64,000 nucleotides of DNA from Vibrio agarivorans. Its GTDB lineage: Bacteria; Pseudomonadota; Gammaproteobacteria; Enterobacterales; Vibrionaceae. The translations under genes were made by a program, and so were the position numbers. The stretch is from the NCBI RefSeq assembly GCF_030409635.1, contig NZ_JAUFQF010000001.1, forward strand, positions 1,116,001-1,180,000, read 5' to 3'. The notes under the pieces are model-generated. The model had not been told where the DNA came from, made no database searches, and worked only from the letters and a program-made list of their open reading frames with translations. The stretch's first letter is position 1, and each line of letters starts with the position of its first letter. Below are positions 33,411 through 43,237 of this stretch, piece by piece.

Positions 33411-33833
33411 TTACGCCACTTGCATTGGACGAGTCTTGAAATAGCTACCTAAGCGAAGCGCGATATAGTATTTATCGTAGTTCTTCAACTTAGCGTCATC
33501 ACGTCTTATCTGTTCAGATATCGTGTATATCGAGCGCGGCTTCTTGGTTGACAGCATCCCCGTATTCAAGATGTTACGATACTCTTTAAATACGTTACGG
33601 ATATAATTTTCGCTACAAGCAAACGTCCCCGTATCAAGCTGTAGTGGACTTAGATCATCTAAAATGCACTGCTCGATTGCCCATGAACAGCCATCAATAT
33701 GAGTAACGTATTCCCATTGACGGTCTGAGGTACGATTAACTTGAGCAAGCTCTGAATCCACATCGTTAGACATGCCAACTTTGAAAACAAATGGGTTTTC
33801 ACTGCTCCGCAGTAAATAGACACCTTGCATCAT
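33411..33833 (-). CDS. GIY-YIG-like (T5orf172/MUG113 type) protein
   Basis: 140 residues. The N-terminus GVYLLRSSENPFVFKVGMS has the two-strand start of GIY-YIG-type domains as found in T5orf172/MUG113 proteins, in which the GIY and YIG tripeptides are replaced by GVY and VGM. The rest contains a CSWAIEQCILDDL helix, like the AxxxE helix of this fold. Such domains occur in endonucleases and phage-derived proteins; whether the catalytic residues suffice for cleavage is unclear. It shares a minus-strand unit with the small membrane protein at 33840, whose stop lies six bases upstream of this start. Confidence 0.6.
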   Translation of the reverse strand: MMQGVYLLRSSENPFVFKVGMSNDVDSELAQVNRTSDRQWEYVTHIDGCSWAIEQCILDDLSPLQLDTGTFACSENYIRNVFKEYRNILNTGMLSTKKPRSIYTISEQIRRDDAKLKNYDKYYIALRLGSYFKTRPMQVA

Positions 33834-33839
33834 CAGTCC

Positions 33840-34025
33840 TTATAGCGGTTTGCTTTTTAGCTGCTCAAGATGAGAGTTTTGCGTTCTCAGTAGCAAGATA
33901 ATATCCATATTCTGGATCACTTGACGCTCTAGAGATTTACGAATTTGATAAAGACGGATGCCGCCAAAACCAAAACCTAGAACGACCAAGGTCGCTAACA
34001 CATACACAATGACTTCAACACTCAT
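33840..34025 (-). CDS. Small single-pass membrane protein
   Basis: 61 residues: one N-terminal membrane helix (about 4-25, VIVYVLATLVVLGFGFGGI) followed by a basic and helical cytoplasmic tail (SLERQVIQNMDIILLLRTQNSHLEQL) that could form a coiled coil. It lies immediately upstream of the GIY-YIG-like gene and is probably co-transcribed. No family recognised. Confidence 0.6.
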   Translation of the reverse strand: MSVEVIVYVLATLVVLGFGFGGIRLYQIRKSLERQVIQNMDIILLLRTQNSHLEQLKSKPL

Positions 34026-34311
34026 GACTCTTCCACCCTAATGGGACTTATTCCTGCATAGATTCTTGTGCCTGAATGCCTCCTAACTCAAAGACATGCA
34101 AACATTTTGATCTTATTCTGTTTTCTCTTTGTTACAATTTAACGAATAATCAGGACTTTAGTGCGATAATTATCATTTGTTTTTCGCCACTAAAATCCAT
34201 GCGTCTATATTAAAGCCGAAAACGTGAAAGAGTTGTTGTCGACATTTTTTTCACATTAGCAGCGAATAATATTGCCATCAGTGTGCTCATAATTGCCGTT
34301 GGGAGAGAACG

Positions 34312-34983
34312 ATGAAAAAGGTGCTGTTGATCGAAGATAACCGAGAGATTGCCAACATGCTGTTTGATTATTTTGAGTATGTAGGAATGGAGCTCGACTA
34401 TGCGGATAATGGCGAATTGGGCTACAAACTCGCCAGTAAAAATAGCTTTGACATCATTCTGTTAGACCTTATGTTGCCACGTATGGATGGGCTCACTGTG
34501 TGTGAAAAATTACGTGAGCAAGGAAATAACACCCCGATACTCATGCTGACGGCACTCGACAGCCGTGAAGATATGCTCAAAGGCTTTAATTATGGAGCCG
34601 ACGACTACCTCACCAAGCCTTTTGACCTCGACATTTTAGAGGCTCGTATGGGTGCACTCATAAGACGTTATCGTGGTGCTGTGGCCACCAGCAACCTTGA
34701 GTATGGCGATATCATGATTAAATCGGCCACTCGACAGGCCTACCGCCAAGATAAGTTGCTGGCCCTCAACCCAACCACCTACAAAATTCTCGATATGCTG
34801 GTACGTAAAGCGCCGGACATTTTGACTCGTCAAGAAATCGCTGAAGCTCTTTGGGAAGAGCAAGAGCCTAATAACGATGTGCTTAGAAGTCATATTTACC
34901 AACTGCGTAATCAACTTGATAAACCCTTCGACAAAGCGGTGTTAATGACTGTCCCTAAAATTGGATTCCGCCTGGAGTATTAA
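34312..34983 (+). CDS. OmpR/PhoB-family response regulator
   Basis: 223 residues. Receiver domain (1-~118) with acidic pair E8-D9, phospho-acceptor D52 in ILLDLMLPRMDG, conserved Thr in MLTAL and Lys in TKPF. A C-terminal OmpR-type winged helix follows (~128-222, ending VPKIGFRLEY). Its TAA overlaps the ATG of the histidine kinase gene by one base, so they form a classical two-component pair. ATG 34312 follows GGGAGAG. The ~286-base region upstream (34026-34311) is AT-rich and holds the promoter, with no clear operator. Target genes are unknown. Confidence 0.92.
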   Translation: MKKVLLIEDNREIANMLFDYFEYVGMELDYADNGELGYKLASKNSFDIILLDLMLPRMDGLTVCEKLREQGNNTPILMLTALDSREDMLKGFNYGADDYLTKPFDLDILEARMGALIRRYRGAVATSNLEYGDIMIKSATRQAYRQDKLLALNPTTYKILDMLVRKAPDILTRQEIAEALWEEQEPNNDVLRSHIYQLRNQLDKPFDKAVLMTVPKIGFRLEY

Positions 34984-36269
34984 TGACACGACACTTATTT
35001 GCTAACACACACAGCTTAACCGGGCGTTTAGCTTGGTTCTTCGGCCTCTTCTCTGTTGTGATTGGAGTAGTCTGTTTTATTTTGATTGCAGGCTCTCTCT
35101 ACTGGTCTGAAGATCGTGTTGGTGAACGTCGAATTATCATTGATCGCGATGATGCCATCTCCTATTTTAACGTCTTTCCTCAAGCATTATCGGTAAAACT
35201 AGACTCCCTTACCTCTGCTTATAGCAGTGTTGACGCTGTGCCAGAAGAGTATAGACATTTACTGCAAGGCAAAGACTCATTTTTGGGGGAAGTGGGCTCA
35301 GATCCTGATTCTCATATGATTTACATGGACAGCTTTTATTCACAAGGAGAGAAGCGACAGATCATTGTCATTTCATTGGTGGATCAAGTCGAGATCTCAC
35401 AGCGTGAGTTTGTCTTTGTGGTCGGTATTGCCCTTACGTTAGTCAGTATTATGCTGGTAGTCTTTGGCCTTTTACTTAATCGCCTATCTACCCGACTCAT
35501 CGAGCCCGTCAATCAACTTTCGACTCAGCTCCAAGCTCGCGAAGGTGACACTTCACAACAGTTTGAGGTTTCAGAGAGCGCGGCTTCCGAATTCCAGATC
35601 CTCTCTCAGCAACTCAATCATTACCGTAGGCAAGTCAATACGCTGATCAAGCGTGAGCAAGCTTTTGCCCGTTACGCTAGCCATGAATTGCGAACGCCAC
35701 TGACGGTCATGAAAGGCTCTTCTTCACTGCTTGCACGGGGAGATCATAACGAATTCGAACAGCGCCAAATCGAGCGGATCAAAGAAGCCACAAACACCAT
35801 GTCGAGCATGGTAGATGCACTGCTTAGCCTTGTACGCTACGAACGAAATCAAGAAGATACGCCACTACGAATCATCTCTGAGCAAGAGATCGACTATGTA
35901 CTCCAGCAACATCAAGCGCAGGCTGATCAAAAGCAAATCGCTTTCTCTACCGATTACCAAGGCTCACCAGAAACAAAGGCCTCTAGCGCTGTCATTCATA
36001 TTCTGTTGAGTAATCTAATCAGAAATGCGATTGCCGCCAGCTCTGAGGGTGAAATCCAAGTTTTAATCGACTCGAATAAACTTCAGGTCGTTGACCAAGG
36101 ACGGGGGCTCAATGAAAGCGACGCCACCAAAGAGAGCGCAACAGAAGGTCACGGGCTGGGACTTCTTATCATCCATGACCTATGTGAGCGCTATCGATGG
36201 CACTTTGAATTAACTAACTCTGCTAACAAAGGCTGCATCGCTACAATCCACTTTCAGCGCGACAACTGA
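34983..36269 (+). CDS. Sensor histidine kinase of the adjacent two-component system
   Basis: 428 residues. Membrane helices at about 18-40 and 143-166 enclose a ~100-residue periplasmic sensor. A HAMP-like linker follows, then HisKA with H234 in YASHELRTPLTVM, and HATPase_c with N box (LLSNLIRNAI), G1 (DQGRGL) and G2 (GHGLGLLI). Layout is that of QseC/PhoQ-like kinases. The start overlaps the regulator's stop, ensuring coupled translation. The gene is convergent with the lactonase-like gene and ends one base from it. Confidence 0.9.
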   Translation: MTRHLFANTHSLTGRLAWFFGLFSVVIGVVCFILIAGSLYWSEDRVGERRIIIDRDDAISYFNVFPQALSVKLDSLTSAYSSVDAVPEEYRHLLQGKDSFLGEVGSDPDSHMIYMDSFYSQGEKRQIIVISLVDQVEISQREFVFVVGIALTLVSIMLVVFGLLLNRLSTRLIEPVNQLSTQLQAREGDTSQQFEVSESAASEFQILSQQLNHYRRQVNTLIKREQAFARYASHELRTPLTVMKGSSSLLARGDHNEFEQRQIERIKEATNTMSSMVDALLSLVRYERNQEDTPLRIISEQEIDYVLQQHQAQADQKQIAFSTDYQGSPETKASSAVIHILLSNLIRNAIAASSEGEIQVLIDSNKLQVVDQGRGLNESDATKESATEGHGLGLLIIHDLCERYRWHFELTNSANKGCIATIHFQRDN

Positions 36270-37298
36270 TCAATTGGCCTGCACTAAACACACCGGAGCA
36301 TGAGAAGTGATTCGATAACCCGTTGCTTGCAGCGAGCCTGTCTCGGTGCAACGCGCAAAGCTTTCGATATCATTGGAGTGTTGATTGGCAACAATCACCC
36401 ACTGTCCATCACTTGAGATAGCGAAATCTCTTGGAAAGTCACCGTTCATCTTGTATTCAGCAACGCGAGTAAGAGACTCAGATTCGATATTGAACTGCAC
36501 TAACGTATTTTGCGCTCGACAAGACACATAGACAAAGCGCCCATCTGGAGACATTTTTATCGCAGCCGCGGCTTCTCCAACTTCGCTATCAGGCATTAGC
36601 GCCTGCTCATCAACAATCTGCCACTGTGATTGAGAGTAAGTTAAACTCACTAGGGTCTCGGTTAGCTCACAGACAACATACGCCTGAGTTTCATCAGCAG
36701 AAAGTACCATGTGCCTTGGGCCACTGCCTGCTGGCAAAGTGATGGTTTGAACTAATGAAACAGCATCACTCTCGGCATCTAACTGGTAACAATGAATAGA
36801 GTCCGTTCCAAGATCAACGGTCATCAACTCTGAACGGTGCTTAAGAAACATCACCATATGCGCGTGAGAAGATTCTTGTCTGCCCTTATTGGGCCCATCA
36901 CCCGCCATTTGCAAACAAGCTACACGCTCAGACACTTGACCTTGTTCATCTAGCTTATAGAGATTGACATTACCCGAGACATAATGAGCCAGTGCCAGCC
37001 AATTCTCGGCCTCATCGATATCAATATGACATGGGTAATCACCTTGGCTAGCAGACCAAATCAATACTCCACTTGGCGTCTGATGGATAAGTCGAGACCC
37101 TTCTTGTTGAGCAATTTCATTAAAGGTGTAGAGGCCATTGGAGCTCGTCGCGAGGTAAGATGGGTTCTTAGTGTCCACAATAACACCGGAATCACTCAGC
37201 GCTCCGGTGTGAAGATCCAACAGGATTTTACTGATTCCTGATGCTTGGTTTGGGTCTGAATAACACCCAACGTAAAATGAAATTTGATTCTGGTTCAT
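36270..37298 (-). CDS. Beta-propeller lactonase-family protein (Pgl/YbhE type)
   Basis: 342 residues from ATG 37298, where the family core begins (ISFYVGCYSDPNQASGI); an ATG 17 codons upstream is less likely. Seven-bladed propeller pattern with repeats such as PCHIDIDEAENWLALAHY, SGPRHMVLSADETQAYVV and SPDGRFVYVSCR, the hallmark of the Lactonase family (PF10282). The best-known member, E. coli Pgl, hydrolyses 6-phosphogluconolactone, but many homologues are of unknown specificity. No signal peptide on the chosen start. It is convergent with the histidine kinase gene. Confidence 0.85.
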   Translation of the reverse strand: MNQNQISFYVGCYSDPNQASGISKILLDLHTGALSDSGVIVDTKNPSYLATSSNGLYTFNEIAQQEGSRLIHQTPSGVLIWSASQGDYPCHIDIDEAENWLALAHYVSGNVNLYKLDEQGQVSERVACLQMAGDGPNKGRQESSHAHMVMFLKHRSELMTVDLGTDSIHCYQLDAESDAVSLVQTITLPAGSGPRHMVLSADETQAYVVCELTETLVSLTYSQSQWQIVDEQALMPDSEVGEAAAAIKMSPDGRFVYVSCRAQNTLVQFNIESESLTRVAEYKMNGDFPRDFAISSDGQWVIVANQHSNDIESFARCTETGSLQATGYRITSHAPVCLVQAN

Positions 37299-37516
37299 GA
37301 TGCTCAATTGAAAACGATAGAAATGACCATCAGATTGCCCAAGCATCAAAAGACACGCAATGACAGTAAGTTGAAATGTGAATACGCTCCGATAAGCGAG
37401 TGAAATATCGAGAAACTCGTACCTGTTCGCGGCGGTTTATGCTCGCATATTACTATCGTCTTTGATAAGTTACGCGCGATCCTGAACGCTGCCTCTCAAA
37501 AGACTAGAACGCCACT

Positions 37517-38680
37517 ATGCCTTCACCATATAAAATTAAAAAAATCGTTGAAATCGGAGACACGCTTCACCGTTGTGGCTGCCCTCCGTACAAAGTAGAA
37601 AAATACGCACAGTACTATGCCAATAAGCATGGTGTTGATGTCATGGTGCAAGCCACACCGACAGCGATCAACTATCAGTTTCCTGATAAAAATAACACTG
37701 TCGTGTTGAAACGTCTCAAGCCTGCCTCAATCAACTTAGGCTTATTGGCAAATACCATCGACCGCATCAATCGCCCATCGAAAGAGCCTGTCCCTGAAGC
37801 GGTGACGTATCCGAAATGGATTGTCGCTTTGGCTAACATGGGTATTCCACCAGCATACTTAATGTTAGTAGGCAGTACCCTAGAAGCCGTGGGGTACTCC
37901 GCTATTCTTGGCTTCATTGTTTGGTTGGTGCAGCAAGTTTGCCACGGCCGCCGCGCGATAGCTGTTGAGTTTATCTCTGCCCTGCTCACCGGTATGTTCG
38001 TCGCCTATATCGTGAGTGTTGGTGCCAATGTGCCGGTTTGGGCTCTTTGTATTGCCTCTATAGTCCTTTTCGTTCCCGGTTTATCCATCGCCAACTCACT
38101 CGAGTGTTTGGCCTTTAACGATCTGGTTTCTGGCACCGCTTTGCTTGGCCAAAGTGCCTTAACCCTGATTAAGCTGTTTGTTGGCGTAGTGATTGGTCTC
38201 AACATCGGTGAATCATGGTGGGGGCAAGTCGACTCGATCTCCTACACCAACGAAGTGCCACTCTGGATGCACTATTTTGGTTTGTTACTGATCTCAACCT
38301 CGATTGGTGTCATGTTTAACGCTAGACCAAAAGACATTCTATTAGGCTTACCGGTCGCAGTATTAGGTATGTGGGGCCCCTTTTATCTGGGCTTTGAAAG
38401 TGGCTGGGTGGTAGGCACTTGGGTGACCACCGTTCTGATCACCCTATACGGCACATGGATAGCGAAACGCCTTGATCTCACGGGTTCGATTTATATCGTA
38501 CAAGGGATCATTATTCTGGTTCCGGGTAGCCGCGTGTTGGTAAGTGCCAGCCAATCTGTGTTTGAGCAGTCAGTCTTACCCATTCCAGATATTGGGCTCT
38601 CGGCGGTCTTTATGTTCTCAGCCATCGTTGCTGGGCAAATTACGGCCTATTCCATCTATTCGCCAAAAATAGACCGTTAA
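37517..38680 (+). CDS. ThrE-type threonine/serine exporter
   Basis: 387 residues. A soluble N-terminal segment (1-~110) and about ten membrane segments, combining the ThrE N-terminal domain (PF06738-like; GDTLHRCGCPPYKVEKY at the start) and the ThrE_2 C-terminal domain in one chain, as in Corynebacterium ThrE. In other bacteria the two halves are separate genes. Predicted role is export of threonine and serine across the inner membrane. It is convergent with the patatin gene, with only six bases between them. Confidence 0.85.
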   Translation: MPSPYKIKKIVEIGDTLHRCGCPPYKVEKYAQYYANKHGVDVMVQATPTAINYQFPDKNNTVVLKRLKPASINLGLLANTIDRINRPSKEPVPEAVTYPKWIVALANMGIPPAYLMLVGSTLEAVGYSAILGFIVWLVQQVCHGRRAIAVEFISALLTGMFVAYIVSVGANVPVWALCIASIVLFVPGLSIANSLECLAFNDLVSGTALLGQSALTLIKLFVGVVIGLNIGESWWGQVDSISYTNEVPLWMHYFGLLLISTSIGVMFNARPKDILLGLPVAVLGMWGPFYLGFESGWVVGTWVTTVLITLYGTWIAKRLDLTGSIYIVQGIIILVPGSRVLVSASQSVFEQSVLPIPDIGLSAVFMFSAIVAGQITAYSIYSPKIDR

Positions 38681-38686
38681 AATCGA

Positions 38687-39787
38687 TTACTCTTTAAGGA
38701 GCGTGCTGTTGTCGCGCTCCTGCATCTGCTTCAAAAACTCAAATCCCGCTAATTGGCCGTTCTCATAATCGGCCATGATGTCATCTTTACTGCTCAACAA
38801 CCCTTTAGTCATCAGTCCATTTTGGGGCGAAATCTCATGAATAATCACCCCTTCTGGTGGTGTTCTCATAAATTCTTTCACTGCCTCATGATTGGCGTAG
38901 TGATTGACCAGCATATCCATCTTCTGTGAGCTCGGTTTCGAGAAGTTGAGCTTATCTTTCTGCTCACTAAGCATTTGTGTCAGCTTTTCAGTATCTGGCA
39001 ACCATTCTGGCGAGATGCGATCAAAGAGATCTTGCTTTCGGCTCTCCTGCCAAAGCGAGAGTTTATCGAGAAATTGATTACGAAAGTCCACCAAGGTATC
39101 ACGGTGCCCATGCAAACCGTATTTTTGAATCAGTGGTTCGAGCCCTGTGTCTAGCTCATGCTTGAAGCGCTCTATCGATAAGTCGAACTTGTCTTCTTTA
39201 TCCTGCTCAAGGATGGGTGCTGTGGTGATAACCACAATCTCGTTCGCCCCCCGGCGATAGGCTTCTTGCACGGGTATGGATGCTGTGACCCCACCGTCAA
39301 CCCAAGTGGCCCCATCAAACTCAATATCATGAAAATAGAGCATCGGAATGGCACATGTGGCGCGTAATACATCAAACCAGTTGTCGGCGAAGATCGGGTA
39401 ATAGTAGTCCTTCATCTCTTCTACATGGGTAATACACGCGAGTGCCTGACGGTTTCGGCCAAGTCTTGATTTACCCTTTTCAATATCTAGCGGAAACTCT
39501 CCAGTTTCGACAAACTGAAACGCCCAATCTAAATCCATAGGTTGCTCTTTGCGCAAAAACTTATTGAAGTCAAAAAAGCGGTCTTGCGTCGAATAGTTGA
39601 GGATAAAGTCCAAACCTAACCCGGGTTGGCCTGCGACATAAGCGGCAACATTTAACGCGCCTGCTGATGTTCCTAAATAAAGAGAAAACGGGTCAAACTC
39701 CTGCTTTTTGAAATAGTCTAAGACCCCGGCAGCAAAAGCCCCCTTTTGCCCACCACCTTGAACAACTAATGCAAAACGACTGTCCAC
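38687..39787 (-). CDS. Patatin-like phospholipase family protein
   Basis: 366 residues. The oxyanion motif GGGQKG (11-16), nucleophile S41 in GTSAG and catalytic D164 in VDGG make the Ser-Asp dyad complete. The first ~190 residues form the patatin domain (RssA/YjjU type); the C-terminal ~170 residues are hydrophilic and helical, seen in the longer YjjU-like subfamily. No signal peptide, so probably cytoplasmic. Expected activity is acyl hydrolysis of phospholipids or similar esters; the actual substrate is unknown. Confidence 0.88.
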   Translation of the reverse strand: MDSRFALVVQGGGQKGAFAAGVLDYFKKQEFDPFSLYLGTSAGALNVAAYVAGQPGLGLDFILNYSTQDRFFDFNKFLRKEQPMDLDWAFQFVETGEFPLDIEKGKSRLGRNRQALACITHVEEMKDYYYPIFADNWFDVLRATCAIPMLYFHDIEFDGATWVDGGVTASIPVQEAYRRGANEIVVITTAPILEQDKEDKFDLSIERFKHELDTGLEPLIQKYGLHGHRDTLVDFRNQFLDKLSLWQESRKQDLFDRISPEWLPDTEKLTQMLSEQKDKLNFSKPSSQKMDMLVNHYANHEAVKEFMRTPPEGVIIHEISPQNGLMTKGLLSSKDDIMADYENGQLAGFEFLKQMQERDNSTLLKE

Positions 39788-40296
39788 TTACGCTCCTTTT
39801 ATTACCCTGTTTGTCTATGATTCTACGAAGCACGAAACAAGTTTCACTCAACTATTTTTGAATGGTCATTTACTAAACACAATAGAGTGTGTATGAGTGC
39901 ATAACCCATTGCCATAATGCTCAATTTATCACGATTTATAAATTTTAGGTCATTCTTGATTGATTAATTCTTATCTCAAAACAAACATGTATCAATAAAA
40001 CTAATATCCACATAAAATCAGTGGTTTATTGAAAGAATGAGCACACTAGTTGTTTCTAAAACCCTCTAAAACACCGCCATTTTCAGCGATTTCACAGCAA
40101 TTCTTCGTTTAAACCTCGGAAATAGATGAAAATAAATTCGGATTAGACGAAAAAAGAGATTCCAATCACATTTATATTGGTTATAATCCGCGCTCGTTTG
40201 CGCCATCTGTTGATAAACGCAAACAAAATTTGAGTAATGACCCCTTTGACTTTTAACCCGCCGCTCATTTCATGAGCAGCACAGACGAGATAAACG
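39788..40296. other. 509-base gene-free region
   Basis: AT-rich divergent spacer between the patatin gene and the OFA-type MFS gene. No coding frame or strong hairpin was found except a short CTCATTTCATGAG inverted repeat at 40263-40275, close to the MFS start. Probably holds both promoters. Confidence 0.5.
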
Positions 40297-41544
40297 ATGA
40301 GCAAGTTTGATAAAGCGACTCGCATCCTTCTAGCAGGATTCAGTATCAACCTTTGTCTTGGCATTCTTTATGCCTGGAGTGTATTTAATAAAGCCCTAGT
40401 GACTGACTTTGGTTGGGACGCGGCTGACGCTTCTTCACCTTACGCGGTAGCCACTGTTGTTTTCTCAATTTCTCTACTTGTCGCGGGTATTCTGCAAGAC
40501 CGTATGGGTCCTCGTAAGATTCTTATTCTAGGTACGACTCTAACGGGTCTAGGCATGATTGCTTCTGGCTTTGTTGATTCAGTACTTGGTCTTAACATCA
40601 CGTTCGGTGTGATCTCTGGTATGGGTATCGGCTTCGGTTACGCGTGTCTATCACCATCTGCAATGAAGTGGTTCCACCCAAGCAAGAAAGGTCTAGTAAA
40701 TGGTCTTATCGCTGCGGGCTTTGGTCTAGCTGCTATTTACCTTGCACCACTAACGTCATGGTTGATCTCTACAATGGGTATCAACACTGCATTCCTAATT
40801 CTTGGTGTAGGCGTTCTTGTTGTTGCAGTACCTCTAGCGTGTACTATCAATAACCCACCAGCGGGTTACACGCCAGAAGAGCCTAAAGTAAAAGAAGGTC
40901 AAGCACCTAAAGCGGTTAAACGCGCTGAAGACCTAACTTGGACAGCAATGCTGAAAACGCCTCAGTTCTACTCTCTATGGGTAATGTACGCGTTCGCGGC
41001 TTCTGTTGGTCTAATGATCATCGGTAACATCACGAACATCGCAAGTGTTCAAGCAAATCTGCCAAACGCGGTTTACTTAGCGTCTATCCTTGCAGTATTT
41101 AACTCAGGTGGTCGTGTTGCAGCTGGTATCCTGTCTGACAAAATCGGTTGTATGCGTACGCTACTTCTTGCTTTCGCTCTACAGGGCGTAAACATGGTGC
41201 TATTCGCGACGTTTACCTCTGAGTTCACTCTGATTATCGGTACAGCTATCGCTGCGGTAGGTTACGGTACGCTTCTAGCGGTATTCCCATCTATCTCTTC
41301 TGAGTACTACGGCCTAAAGAACTACGGCACAAACTACGGCATCCTATACACAGCATGGGGTATCGGTGGTGCAATCGGCGCAGCTATCGTAGGTTACTCT
41401 ATGGCTCAAGGTGGCGGTAGCTACACTCTATCATACACAATCTCAGCAGCTATGATGGGTGTGTGTGTGGTACTAGCACTGATCACCAAGCCAATTTCAG
41501 AGCAAAAAATGACTCAACTAAAAGCAGCGACTGCTAGCGCTTAG
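40297..41544 (+). CDS. OFA-family MFS transporter (oxalate/formate antiporter-like)
   Basis: 415 residues, 12 membrane segments. Family blocks are clear: NLCLGILYAWSVFNKAL in TM1, ILQDRMGPRK after TM2, SGMGIGFGYACLSPSAMKWF in TM4, and SGGRVAAGILSDKIG in the second half. Members carry small carboxylates such as oxalate, formate, lactate or pyruvate; specificity cannot be read from sequence. Codon choice looks strongly biased to a few codons (CTA for Leu, GGT for Gly, GCG/GCT for Ala), compared with its neighbours, suggesting high expression. The gene ends before a good terminator. Confidence 0.87.
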   Translation: MSKFDKATRILLAGFSINLCLGILYAWSVFNKALVTDFGWDAADASSPYAVATVVFSISLLVAGILQDRMGPRKILILGTTLTGLGMIASGFVDSVLGLNITFGVISGMGIGFGYACLSPSAMKWFHPSKKGLVNGLIAAGFGLAAIYLAPLTSWLISTMGINTAFLILGVGVLVVAVPLACTINNPPAGYTPEEPKVKEGQAPKAVKRAEDLTWTAMLKTPQFYSLWVMYAFAASVGLMIIGNITNIASVQANLPNAVYLASILAVFNSGGRVAAGILSDKIGCMRTLLLAFALQGVNMVLFATFTSEFTLIIGTAIAAVGYGTLLAVFPSISSEYYGLKNYGTNYGILYTAWGIGGAIGAAIVGYSMAQGGGSYTLSYTISAAMMGVCVVLALITKPISEQKMTQLKAATASA

Positions 41545-41564
41545 TCATTGGATTCTTGATGAGA

Positions 41565-41594
41565 AAGGCTTAACCTTAGGGTTAGGCCTTTTTT
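41565..41594 (+). terminator. Rho-independent terminator of the OFA-type MFS gene
   Basis: AAGGCtTAACC pairs with GGGTTAgGCCTT (short loop) and is followed by six T residues, 21 bases after the stop. Confidence 0.88.
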
Positions 41595-41607
41595 GTATCT
41601 GCTGATT

Positions 41608-43212
41608 ATGACTGACCCTGTTGAACTCGCCCCTGATTACTATCTTCATAACTTTTTCAAGCTCACTCAACATGCGACAGAGTTCTATCCTGACTTTCTA
41701 ACGCCAGACGAACACCACTGGATTGAACAATTCCATACCCTCAACCATGATGCTCAATGCCTACTCGTAAGACTGCTTTCTCGTAAAGGCCAATGGTTTC
41801 GCAGCGACAAACTCAACTACACAGAAATCAGCGACTTATCCGCCGCAATCCACGCCCTCGCTCTGCAACGCTTTATTTCTGTTTCCAGCACGCTTACTGA
41901 GCCAGAGGTAGTATCTGCTCTACTAACAAAGCCTGAATTGTGCATAGCATTTCCTGAATTAAAGCGCTCCCTTTCTAAATCAGAGTTACTGGCTCAACTG
42001 CCCAATACCTTTGCCATCTCATTTGATAAGATCGAGTTTATCGAACTTCAAGACGCAGCACTTATCCATACTTTGCTTGCGCTGTTTTTCGCAAACACAA
42101 GGCAAGACCTTAGCCAGTTCGTGCTAGATGATCTCGGCGTCCATCAGTTTGAACAATGCGCTTTACGACCAGAGTCCCGTTATTTTCAACAACGTGCCGA
42201 GTTAGAAGCCTTGCTTGTGATAAGCCAACTCAAAGAGCAGTTCTACTCTCTCGAAGATAAGTCTAAAGAACAGCTAATTGCGATACTGGAAGCGATCCCT
42301 CACTCAAGCCATCCAAGTATCCAACGAAAAGGCGAAGCACTCATCAATACCATAGCGCGGGACCTAGAACGGTTAGGTGCCTATCAAGACGCTTTAACGT
42401 GGTTTGCCAAAAGCTCGCTGCCACCGGCACGAGAAAGACAAGCACGCATCTTTGATAAGCTTGATGATATAGAGCGTATGGCCTCAATTGTAACTTCAAT
42501 CCTTGATACTCCCTACAATGTCGAAGAGCAGGAGATAGGTGAAAAGTTACAAGCAAGACTACTTCGCAAGCAGAAAATCAAAGTCCCAAGAGCCACTAAG
42601 CCCACAGTAGAAGAAGACAGATTATGCTTAGACCTGACGACACAGCGTGTCGAACTAGCGGCTAAAAGCTATTATGAATCCCAAGGCTGGCAAGTATTCT
42701 ACAGTGAGAACCTGTTATTGAACGGCTTGTTTGGTTTAGCTTTTTGGGATGTTGTCTTTGCTGACATCGACAAAGCGTTTGTTAACCGCTACCAACACAG
42801 GCCTCTCGATCTCTATCACGCCGACTTCGCTCAAAAACGCACCACGCAAATAGAAGAAGTGTTGACCCAAATACGCTCTGGCAACCACGACTTTATTGTG
42901 ACTACCTTCGAGCAAAAACAAGGCATCGCAAACCCTTTCGTACACTGGAAATGGCTATCACCTGAACTGATCGAGCAAGCGCTAAAGCATATTCCAAGCC
43001 ACACACTTGCAGAGTTGTTCAAGGTGTTTCTATCAGATATCAAACTCTTTCGCACTGGGATGCCAGATTTGATTTTGTTTAATGAGCAAGGCTATCGATG
43101 GGTGGAGGTCAAAGGCCCTGGGGATAAACTGCAAGATAACCAATGGCGCTGGATCAAAGAGTTTCAGCGCCTTGAGGTGCCTGTTAGGGTATGTTGGGTT
43201 GAGGGGGGCTGA
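41608..43212 (+). CDS. FAN1-like VRR-NUC structure-specific nuclease
   Basis: 534 residues from ATG 41608 (a TTG five codons upstream is part of the terminator T-run). The C-terminus carries a VRR-NUC domain with the PD-(D/E)XK active-site residues in RTGMPDLILF and WVEVKGPGDKLQDNQ, spaced as in FAN1. The N-terminal ~400 residues include helical repeats (a TPR-like segment around GDLERLGAYQDALTWF is suggestive) and the SAP-like wedge region of bacterial FAN1. Bacterial FAN1 homologues cut 5' flaps and help unhook DNA cross-links. It is convergent with the YegS-like gene. Confidence 0.87.
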   Translation: MTDPVELAPDYYLHNFFKLTQHATEFYPDFLTPDEHHWIEQFHTLNHDAQCLLVRLLSRKGQWFRSDKLNYTEISDLSAAIHALALQRFISVSSTLTEPEVVSALLTKPELCIAFPELKRSLSKSELLAQLPNTFAISFDKIEFIELQDAALIHTLLALFFANTRQDLSQFVLDDLGVHQFEQCALRPESRYFQQRAELEALLVISQLKEQFYSLEDKSKEQLIAILEAIPHSSHPSIQRKGEALINTIARDLERLGAYQDALTWFAKSSLPPARERQARIFDKLDDIERMASIVTSILDTPYNVEEQEIGEKLQARLLRKQKIKVPRATKPTVEEDRLCLDLTTQRVELAAKSYYESQGWQVFYSENLLLNGLFGLAFWDVVFADIDKAFVNRYQHRPLDLYHADFAQKRTTQIEEVLTQIRSGNHDFIVTTFEQKQGIANPFVHWKWLSPELIEQALKHIPSHTLAELFKVFLSDIKLFRTGMPDLILFNEQGYRWVEVKGPGDKLQDNQWRWIKEFQRLEVPVRVCWVEGG

Positions 43213-43237
43213 TGGTTTATTAGTCTGTGACAACAAA